A stretch of 50,267 bases of DNA. Source: a bacterium (GTDB taxonomy: Bacteria; Patescibacteriota; Microgenomatia; Levybacterales; UBA12049). Shown piece after piece: positions 29,152-36,464 of this stretch (positions are counted from its first letter, which is position 1; every line of letters starts with the position of its first letter). The notes beneath the pieces are model-generated. The model was not told where the DNA came from. It did no database searches and saw only the letters and a program-made list of their open reading frames with translations. The position numbers and the translations under genes were made by a program. The stretch covers positions 99,595 to 149,861 of the forward strand of contig JAKALS010000002.1 in the NCBI GenBank assembly GCA_021813145.1. The letters are read 5' to 3'.

Positions 29152-30471
29152 GCTCTCGGCTCTTTTTTTATCCCAGAATTCTCCCCGTCTGCAAAGCTTA
29201 TCTTTATCCTTTATATTTTTTAATAATATCTCAACTACTCTTTCCAGATACAAGGTATTCTGGGAACTTTTTACAAGAATTATGTCTCCCGGTTCTATAA
29301 GCTCTCTTATTTTTTCCCTCCCCTCGGTAAAATTGGGAAATTCATAAAAAGGAAACTTATGCTCCATAAGAACAGGCGCTACAAATTTCTGCATTAGGGG
29401 ACCTATTATTACGGCGAAATCGCAAGTATTTAGAATTTTATCGGCAACTATTTTATGCTGCGTTGCGCTTAAGGTTCCGAGCTCGCGCATATCTCCCAAA
29501 ATTGCAATTTTTCTTTTGCTTTTACCGATTTTTTTAAGCATATCCAGAATGTCCAAAAGAGGAATGAGTGTGGCATTATTGTATGAAGAATCTATAACTA
29601 CGGAACCTTTTATTCCTTCGAATACATTCATTCTGCCTGCAGGCAAAGAAAAACTTTTTTCCAAAGCTTTTATTGCTTCTTCTATACCAAATCCCGCCTC
29701 TTTTGAAACAGCGATAGCAAAAAGAATCGAATAAATATAATGTACCGGAAGAGGCTGACTGATTTTAACTTTGTATTCTTTTTCTCTATACTTAAAAGAA
29801 AAACTAAAAAAATCAATTCCCAAATCGATATTTTTTGCAAAAAAGTCAGCCCGATTATTCTTAAGCGAAACGTTTACTATCGAACTTTTTATGTTATCTA
29901 TATATTTTAGAATTTCCGAATCGTCATTATTTATTACAACAATTCCGTCTTTGCCGAGTGAAGTTATCAGCAAAGATTCCTGCCCGGCCGTTAAAGATAA
30001 TATTTTTTCTTCCCTTTTTTCTTCACCCTCGACCAGATAATCAAAATACTGACTGTGTTCAAGCGAAATATTGGTCAAAACTGCAATTTTCGGCTTTATG
30101 ATTTTAAGGAGATAGCTCATATTCTTGGGCTCTTTAGGCCCGTCTATCCCCATCTCGGCAATATATATTTCGTATTTATCCCAATCAAAGATAATCCTAA
30201 AAAGTCCAACAAGAGAAATCCTTAACCAATCTTTTATGGAATAATCTTTTGGCGAAACAAAGAGAACGCTCAAGGGGATACCTGTCTCGCTGTTTTTCCC
30301 GCCGCTCTGTCTTATTTTATATTTTGTTTTTAAGATAAGAGAAATCAAATAAGAGGTCGAGCTTTTCCCGCTCGAGCCGCCTACTCCTATTACAAGAGGT
30401 CTTATTTTCCAAAGTTGAATTTTGGCCAACAAACGAAGGTATAAAAGAAAAAATTTCTTAGCTTTATCCAC
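29146..30471 (-). CDS. murF: MurF-like Mur ligase, GTG start, no N-terminal domain 1
   Basis: GVGGSSGKSSTSYLI P-loop, PAGRMNVFEGIKGSVVIDSSYNNAT, ILGDMRELG. Confidence 0.87.
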   Translation of the reverse strand: MDKAKKFFLLYLRLLAKIQLWKIRPLVIGVGGSSGKSSTSYLISLILKTKYKIRQSGGKNSETGIPLSVLFVSPKDYSIKDWLRISLVGLFRIIFDWDKYEIYIAEMGIDGPKEPKNMSYLLKIIKPKIAVLTNISLEHSQYFDYLVEGEEKREEKILSLTAGQESLLITSLGKDGIVVINNDDSEILKYIDNIKSSIVNVSLKNNRADFFAKNIDLGIDFFSFSFKYREKEYKVKISQPLPVHYIYSILFAIAVSKEAGFGIEEAIKALEKSFSLPAGRMNVFEGIKGSVVIDSSYNNATLIPLLDILDMLKKIGKSKRKIAILGDMRELGTLSATQHKIVADKILNTCDFAVIIGPLMQKFVAPVLMEHKFPFYEFPNFTEGREKIRELIEPGDIILVKSSQNTLYLERVVEILLKNIKDKDKLCRRGEFWDKKRAESL

Positions 30472-30497
30472 TGAGATTATTATAGCTCATTTACTTT

Positions 30498-32183
30498 TTA
30501 TTGTCCGCCAGAAGGAGGAATTCCGTAATAAGCAAGAAGGTCTTTTGCTATTTCAAAAAATACCGGTGCCGCAGTTTCGGCACCGTATATAGAGGCCGTA
30601 GGCTTATCCAAAATAACAAGCATTGCGAATTTTGGATTGTCCGCAGGAGCAAAACCCACAAAAGAAGCAATAGTTTTTGTAGGATCATAATGGCCGTTTA
30701 TCGGAATAGAAGCGGTTCCTGTTTTGCCTGCTATTCGATAGCCGGGAAGCTTTGTCCAGGCCGCTTCCCCTTTATCTACCGCATTTATCATTATCTCGGT
30801 CATGACTTTTGCTGTTTCGGGGGTTATCGGAGAATCAATCTCTTTAGGCGGAATTTTAACGAGTGAACCGTCAGGGTTTTCAACGGCCGTTACTACATGA
30901 GGCTCCATCCTGTGGCCGTTATTGGCTATTGCCGAAATAGCATCAAGAAGTTCAATCGGTGTTACGGAAATTCCCTGCCCGAATCCGGTTGTTGCCAAAT
31001 CTACCGGGTACCACTGGCTTGGAGGTTTCATGGAGGGGGCAACCTCTCCCTGTAAATCGATTCCGGTCATATTGCCTATCCCAAATTTATTCAGATAATC
31101 AATCATTCTTGTAAGCCCCAGCTTTTGGGCAACAAATACCATACCCGTGTTATCCGAGTGCTGAATGACTTCGGTCATGGTGGTGTTCGGAAAATACTTA
31201 TCGTCCCAAGTATGTATTAAATATCCTCCAACGGGTACGGGTCCCGCACATATAGGACACTGCGTATCGGGCGTAATAAGATTTGCATTAAGAGCGGAAG
31301 ACATGACAATAGGCTTAAAGGTAGAACCGGGTTCATAGGTGTTTGTAATAAAGGGGTTTACGTAAAGGTTATCGGAATAATCCTGATAATTGCTCGGATC
31401 AAAAGTAGGAAAAGAAGCCATTGCTATGATATCCCCCGTTTTCGGATCCATAATCCCTATCATTCCCCCGGTTGCTCCGTATTTCTGAATACTGTCTTTA
31501 AGTACTTTTTCTGCCAAAAATTGTATAGGCCTATTTATACTTAAGATAAGACTGCTTCCGTCTATCTGCGCAGACTGCTGGCTTATTTGCGACAATATCG
31601 GTTTTCCGAAAGCATCGTGAACCTCTATTGCCGTTCCCGCTTTACCTTCCAAAAGCCTATTATAATAACCTTCCAAACCGAAGTACCCTTTATCGTTCCC
31701 GTATTCGTCTTTGCCTACAAAACCCAAAAGTTGTGCCGCCATGGAGGCCTCGGGATAAAAACGCGTATACTGCTGTTCAAAGCCAATTCCCGACAGATTA
31801 AAATTTGATATTTCGTCTTTTACTTTACTCTCAACGCCCGAGGCAATAGGAACCCAGTATCTGTCGAGGCTAAGCTCTGCGCTAATCGTGGCCTGGTCGA
31901 TTCCCAGAGTTTTTGACAAAAGTAAAGAAGTTTCGCCTATATTCTTAATTTCTTTCGGATTGGCAAATACCTGATAGGCAATCCTATTTGTGGCGATGGG
32001 AAATCCGTCGGAAGTCATTATTTCACCTCTTTGGGGATAAAGAGTAACCGTTGTTCCGTATTGCTGCTGACCAAGCTGGGAAAGCTCCTGGGCTTTAACT
32101 ACCTGCCAGTAAAAGAGTCTGGCAATTACTATAAAAAACAGGAATAGTATTCCTACAAATGTAATTCTGTATCTCCATGTCAT
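30498..32183 (-). CDS. ftsI: Class B penicillin-binding protein FtsI/PBP-like
   Basis: EPGSTFKPI (SxxK), HSDNTGM (SxN), AGKTGTA (KTG). Confidence 0.94.
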   Translation of the reverse strand: MTWRYRITFVGILFLFFIVIARLFYWQVVKAQELSQLGQQQYGTTVTLYPQRGEIMTSDGFPIATNRIAYQVFANPKEIKNIGETSLLLSKTLGIDQATISAELSLDRYWVPIASGVESKVKDEISNFNLSGIGFEQQYTRFYPEASMAAQLLGFVGKDEYGNDKGYFGLEGYYNRLLEGKAGTAIEVHDAFGKPILSQISQQSAQIDGSSLILSINRPIQFLAEKVLKDSIQKYGATGGMIGIMDPKTGDIIAMASFPTFDPSNYQDYSDNLYVNPFITNTYEPGSTFKPIVMSSALNANLITPDTQCPICAGPVPVGGYLIHTWDDKYFPNTTMTEVIQHSDNTGMVFVAQKLGLTRMIDYLNKFGIGNMTGIDLQGEVAPSMKPPSQWYPVDLATTGFGQGISVTPIELLDAISAIANNGHRMEPHVVTAVENPDGSLVKIPPKEIDSPITPETAKVMTEIMINAVDKGEAAWTKLPGYRIAGKTGTASIPINGHYDPTKTIASFVGFAPADNPKFAMLVILDKPTASIYGAETAAPVFFEIAKDLLAYYGIPPSGGQ

Positions 32184-32464
32184 TGTTTAAGTGCTATAGG
32201 CAGCGGATTAGTCAAGACAAAATCTCCCGAGTTCTGAACAAATCCCAAATTCTTCGCTTCTTTTGAAACGTATGTCAGCGAAGACATAGAATACACTTTT
32301 TCGCTTAAAATTGCATTCTCCGTTTTATAATAGCTTATTTGCTGCTGTATGTCACCCAAAACCATTCCCGAGGTTGATATCCTGTTTGCAAGAAAAGTCT
32401 TAAACAAAGACAGGACAACTATCGTCATTACCAAAAATAATATTATGAGGGCAGGTTTTTTCAT
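32180..32464 (-). CDS. ftsL: FtsL-like small bitopic division protein
   Basis: N-terminal TM plus short coiled coil, between rsmH and ftsI. Confidence 0.7.
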   Translation of the reverse strand: MKKPALIILFLVMTIVVLSLFKTFLANRISTSGMVLGDIQQQISYYKTENAILSEKVYSMSSLTYVSKEAKNLGFVQNSGDFVLTNPLPIALKQ

Positions 32465-32466
32465 AA

Positions 32467-33363
32467 TTAATTTTTTTCAAATACTCTTAATTTTGCGCTT
32501 CTGCTTCTTGTATTCACTCTTTTTTCTTCTTCTGTTGCCGTTACCGGTTTCTTTGTGATTACTCTTCCCTTATTTTCTTTTTCAAAACCGGCAAAAGCTT
32601 GTTTTACTATTCTGTCTTCTAAAGAATGGAAGCTTATTACAGCCATTCTTCCTCCACTTTCCAAAAGCCCCAAAGCTTTTGGAAGCGCTTCTTCAAGGCT
32701 TCCCAGTTCGTCGTTAACCGCAATTCTTAAAGCCTGAAAAACCCTCTTATTTAAATTCGCTCTGGTAAAGTCGTTTACTTCGCCTTTTATCCCGTATGCC
32801 TGTTGTATAATTCCCGATAAGTCCCCTGTTGTCTCGATGGGCGCTATTCTACGGGCGCTCACAATACCGCGAGAAATGGCAAGAGCATTGCGTTCTTCAC
32901 CAAATTTACTAAAAATTTCATTCAATTCTCCTTTCGGTAAAACGTTTATAAGGTCTCTTGCCGATACGGCAAGCTCCTTGTCCATTCTCATGTCCAGCGG
33001 ACCTCCTTTTGAAAAACTGAATCCCCTCTTCGGGTTATCTACCTGATAGGAGGAAAGACCCAAATCAAAAATTATTCCGCCGACCTTATCAAATTTATTT
33101 AAATGTGCAATTCTGTCTATATCCCTAAAATTCCCTTTGGCCGTAAGTAATTTGGAATTCGTAATTTGTAATTTGAAATTGTTTTTAACGTACTTTAAAG
33201 CTTCTTCGTCCTGGTCTATTCCTAAAACTCTTCCTCCAAGCCTCAAAATTTCCCCGGTATGTCCGCCTCCTCCCAGAGTTGCGTCTATATACCTTTTCCC
33301 CTCCTTAACTTCTAAAAAGCCAAGAACTTCTTTTAAAAGTACCGGCGTATGAAAATTATTCAT
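32467..33363 (-). CDS. rsmH: 16S rRNA (cytosine1402-N4)-methyltransferase
   Basis: HTPVLLKEVLGFL, YIDATLGGGGHTGEIL, DLGLSSYQVDNPKRGFSF, VISFHSLEDRIVK. Confidence 0.97.
   Translation of the reverse strand: MNNFHTPVLLKEVLGFLEVKEGKRYIDATLGGGGHTGEILRLGGRVLGIDQDEEALKYVKNNFKLQITNSKLLTAKGNFRDIDRIAHLNKFDKVGGIIFDLGLSSYQVDNPKRGFSFSKGGPLDMRMDKELAVSARDLINVLPKGELNEIFSKFGEERNALAISRGIVSARRIAPIETTGDLSGIIQQAYGIKGEVNDFTRANLNKRVFQALRIAVNDELGSLEEALPKALGLLESGGRMAVISFHSLEDRIVKQAFAGFEKENKGRVITKKPVTATEEEKRVNTRSRSAKLRVFEKN
33148..33182 (-). repeat. Heptanucleotide array inside rsmH
   Basis: Plus strand TAATTTG GAATTCG TAATTTG TAATTTG AAATTGT. Confidence 0.8.
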
Positions 33364-33366
33364 AGC

Positions 33367-33804
33367 CTATTTCCCTTTTTCCTCTTCTACCAAACGCTGC
33401 GAAATTCTGTCTATGTTCTTTTCAAGGTTCACTCTATATTCTTCCCAAAGCTCTTTACTCCAAACCTCAACGTATCTGGAAAGGCCTAGGAATACGACAT
33501 CTCCTTTAATCTTTCCAAAGTTTCTAAGGTAAGAAGGGATAACAAACCTTCCCTTATGGTCGAGCTCGACACTACTTGCGTTTCCGAGTAAAAACCTCTG
33601 GGTTTCTCTAGTCTCAGACTGGATAAAGGGCTTTCCTTCCGTACCTTCAAGTAGAGCCTTCCATCCTTCTTCCGATACGACGATAAGCGAGTTTTCATAT
33701 CCTAAAGTTATAATCAGCTTATCCTTGAGAACTTCCCTGAATTTTTTTGGAAATGCCGTTCTTCCTTTGGCATCGACTTTTCCTTCGTATTGTCCTATCA
33801 ACAT
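33367..33804 (-). CDS. mraZ: Transcriptional regulator MraZ
   Basis: MLIGQYEGKVDAKGRTAFPKKFRE and ASSVELDHKGRFVIPSYLRNF (two SpoVT/AbrB-like repeats). Confidence 0.95.
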   Translation of the reverse strand: MLIGQYEGKVDAKGRTAFPKKFREVLKDKLIITLGYENSLIVVSEEGWKALLEGTEGKPFIQSETRETQRFLLGNASSVELDHKGRFVIPSYLRNFGKIKGDVVFLGLSRYVEVWSKELWEEYRVNLEKNIDRISQRLVEEEKGK

Positions 33805-33811
33805 ATCTTCA

Positions 33812-33827
33812 CCCCGATATGGCGGGG
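33812..33827 (-). promoter_or_regulatory. mraZ leader hairpin CCCCG-ccatat-CGGGG overlapping the SD (GGGGTGA)
   Basis: Direct reading of the minus strand. Confidence 0.55.
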
Positions 33828-33840
33828 CCTGCCTTCTGGC

Positions 33841-33887
33841 CCACTATTTCCCACTTTGGACCACTTTATACCATTTTGAATCACTTT
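33841..33887 (-). promoter_or_regulatory. Five tandem MraZ-box-like repeats, 10-bp phase
   Basis: Minus strand: AAAGTGA ttc AAAATGG tat AAAGTGG tcc AAAGTGG gaa ATAGTGG. Confidence 0.85.
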
Positions 33888-33929
33888 ATAGGTACGTGTC
33901 AAGAGGTAAAACAGAAAAATAGTGTATTA

Positions 33930-33957
33930 AAAAGAAAAAACCGCTAAATATGTACGG
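33930..33957 (-). terminator. Weak candidate terminator downstream of the 33975-34526 gene
   Basis: Minus strand CCGTA..TAgCGG imperfect stem followed by TTTTTTCTTTTT. Confidence 0.35.
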
Positions 33958-33974
33958 AGATTTTTAAAAAGGGT

Positions 33975-34526
33975 TTACTGAGAGGATGTAGGACCGGCTG
34001 ACAACTCTGCTTGATAGGCTTTTCCGTCTGTTTTTGTAATTTTAAGAGTCAATTTTATGTCCGTAATGCCCGTATCATAATGGCAGACATCCGAACAAGT
34101 TCCTAAGGTTATGTCCTGACTTACCGGACTCCCGGGACTTTTTATCGTAATATCTCCTATAGCTCCTCTTGCTACCTGCTCCCCATTGACGGTTGCATTG
34201 TAAGATAATTCGTAGCTTACTGCCGTTAAGTCTTGTGTCTGGCTAATCTTCAGCGTTACCACCTTGTCTCCGGGACCCTCCGTAAGAGTAATACCCAAAG
34301 AGCTCGGATCTATCGAAGGCACGGGTGTATCCGTGGGCATAGGTGTTACCGCCGCCTGCTGCTGTTGAGGCTGGGATTTAGAAGAAGAAATAAAGAAAAA
34401 TGCTCCTCCCAAAACGACTAACACTACAACGACTGCTAAGGCTATAAGAAGAGTCTTATTTTTGAGGTACTTTTGGAGTTTTTCCATAACTGTAGCTAGC
34501 ATATCCGAAACCTTTTCCACTGTCAA
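33975..34526 (-). CDS. Hypothetical membrane-anchored protein with Pro/Thr linker and extracytoplasmic domain
   Basis: TM LLIALAVVVVLVVLGGAFFFI followed by TPMPTDTPVPS linker and a beta-rich domain. Confidence 0.7.
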   Translation of the reverse strand: MTVEKVSDMLATVMEKLQKYLKNKTLLIALAVVVVLVVLGGAFFFISSSKSQPQQQQAAVTPMPTDTPVPSIDPSSLGITLTEGPGDKVVTLKISQTQDLTAVSYELSYNATVNGEQVARGAIGDITIKSPGSPVSQDITLGTCSDVCHYDTGITDIKLTLKITKTDGKAYQAELSAGPTSSQ

Positions 34527-34543
34527 GCCCCGAGGGTTTGAAA

Positions 34544-35845
34544 CTATTTCAGTTTTTCTATAAAATACCGGCCGAGCTTGTCTATTTCTATCCTTTCCTG
34601 TTTTGCGGTGTCGCGGTCACGCACCGTTACCGTTTTGTCTTCAAGGGTCTGAAAATCCACTGTTACACAAAAAGGTGTTCCCACCTCGTCCTGGGCAAAA
34701 TATCTTTTTCCTATATTTCCCCTCTCGTCCCAGGCAACCATCATATTCTCCCTTAAATTCTCATAGATTTTTCGTGCCTGCCCGACAAGTTCTTCTTTGT
34801 TTGCCAAAAGGGGAAATACGGCAACTTTGTATGGAGCAAGCTTTGGACTTAACTTAAGAATTTTTCTTTCACCGTCTTCCGAATAAGCGTCTATCAAAAA
34901 GAAAAGCAAAGCTCTGTCCACTCCGCCGGAAGTCTCTATAACCCAGGGTGTGAATTTTTTGCCTGTCTCGTCAACATAAGAAAGATTGTGCCTTGATAAA
35001 TCCCAGTCGCCCCTATGATGAATTCCCTCAAATTCGGACCACCCGAAAGGCGCGTCGTATTCTATATCCTCGGCTTTTCTTGCATAATGCGCCCTTTCAT
35101 CGTCCCTATGCTCTCTAAATCTTAATTTCTCTTTTTTTATTCCAAGAGAAACATACCAATTCATTCTTTGCTCTTTCCAGTATTCAAACCATTTATTCCC
35201 TTCACTATCCTGCGGCCTTACAAAAAATTCAAGCTCCATCTGTTCGAATTCTCTGCTTCTAAAGGTGAAATTTCCCGGAGTTATTTCGTTTCTAAAAGCT
35301 TTTCCCGTTTGCGCGATACCAAAAGGTATCTTTACTCTTGTCGATGAAATCACGTTTTCAAAATTAACAAAAGCTCCCTGGGTAATTTCTCCCCTTAAGA
35401 AAATTTCGGACTGCTCTCCTTCTATTATTCCAAGGTATGCTTTTACCAGAAGATTAAATTTTTGAGGCTTTGTCCATTCGACTTTTTCTTTATGCGACTT
35501 TTCGTGCGCTTTTATTTCTTCTTCCTTATCGGCTCTGAATCTCTGATGGCATTTTTTACACTCGACAAGAGGATCGGTGAAAGCGGCAAGATGACCAGAT
35601 TTCTCCCAAACCGTAGGATTCATCATAATAGCGGCGTCAACCCCCACCACATCGCTTCTTTTTTGAACCGTAAATTTCCACCACTCATCTTTTATGTTCT
35701 TTTTTAAAAGTGTTCCCGCCGGGCCGTAGTCCCAGGTTCCCGTAAGCCCGCCGTAAATTTCGCTTCCGGGATAAATAAAACCCCGCCTTTTGCACAGCGA
35801 AACAACCTTTTCCATCAAATCAGGCTCTTTACCTTGATTATTCAT
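34544..35845 (-). CDS. glyS: Glycyl-tRNA synthetase (single-subunit class II)
   Basis: RRGFIYPGSEIYGGLTGTWDYGPAG, FRNEITPGNFTFRSREFEQMELEFF, VIETSGGVDRALL. Confidence 0.95.
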   Translation of the reverse strand: MNNQGKEPDLMEKVVSLCKRRGFIYPGSEIYGGLTGTWDYGPAGTLLKKNIKDEWWKFTVQKRSDVVGVDAAIMMNPTVWEKSGHLAAFTDPLVECKKCHQRFRADKEEEIKAHEKSHKEKVEWTKPQKFNLLVKAYLGIIEGEQSEIFLRGEITQGAFVNFENVISSTRVKIPFGIAQTGKAFRNEITPGNFTFRSREFEQMELEFFVRPQDSEGNKWFEYWKEQRMNWYVSLGIKKEKLRFREHRDDERAHYARKAEDIEYDAPFGWSEFEGIHHRGDWDLSRHNLSYVDETGKKFTPWVIETSGGVDRALLFFLIDAYSEDGERKILKLSPKLAPYKVAVFPLLANKEELVGQARKIYENLRENMMVAWDERGNIGKRYFAQDEVGTPFCVTVDFQTLEDKTVTVRDRDTAKQERIEIDKLGRYFIEKLK

Positions 35846-35846
35846 A

Positions 35847-35882
35847 AATAAAAAAAGGCGAGGCTGCCACCGGCGGCCCTTC
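35847..35882 (-). terminator. Terminator-like hairpin plus T-run between recO and glyS (approximate)
   Basis: Minus strand GGCcGCC-ggt-GGCaGCC-tcgcc-TTTTTTT ending a few nt before the glyS ATG. Confidence 0.5.
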
Positions 35883-35923
35883 TTTTACTCCATTCATACC
35901 GTAATGATAGCAAAAACCCGAAT

Positions 35924-36463
35924 TTAAGTAAAACGTTTTAGTATTCTTTTGCTCTTCAATTTCCTTTCCAGAATCTGTTCTATAAAAGAAGATGTATCAA
36001 AATCTTCGGGAACAGGTGCCTTATAAAATCCGAGTCTTGTCAAAAGTTCTATTTCGAATTCGTGTATAACCGGAACCAAATCCTCGTTACCATCGAGTCT
36101 GCCAAGAGTCTCTTTTAGAAGGTTATAAACCTCTATATTTTCCTGCTCCTCGGCACAGAGTCCGTCTACAAGTTCGCAAATATGGTATGCAAAACCTACT
36201 TTTGTAAGGTCTTCTTTTATTTCTTCAAAGTTTCTGATACTCTCAACCTCTGTTAATACAAACATCCCTCTTCCTTTGTAAAGACCGAATTTGCACTGGT
36301 TTAAAAGTTCTATATGTCCTGCCCGGCGGCTATTGATCCTGCGAACACCGGCTGCTTTAATCTGCACTTTTCCCAGAGTTTTAGTAAAAATGGTAAGGAG
36401 TCTGTCAGCTTCGCCGAAATTAACGCGTTTTATAACAATCCCTTCGGTTTTAATCGACCTCAT
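35924..36463 (-). CDS. recO: DNA repair protein RecO-like (short)
   Basis: TEGIVIKRVNFGEADRLLTIFTKTLGKVQIKAAGVRR OB-fold N-terminus. Confidence 0.82.
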   Translation of the reverse strand: MRSIKTEGIVIKRVNFGEADRLLTIFTKTLGKVQIKAAGVRRINSRRAGHIELLNQCKFGLYKGRGMFVLTEVESIRNFEEIKEDLTKVGFAYHICELVDGLCAEEQENIEVYNLLKETLGRLDGNEDLVPVIHEFEIELLTRLGFYKAPVPEDFDTSSFIEQILERKLKSKRILKRFT

Positions 36464-36464
36464 A

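Noticed and set aside
35846-35923. T-box riboswitch upstream of glyS
   Set aside because: No AGGGTGGNACCGCG-type T-box sequence or specifier stem; the region is too short.
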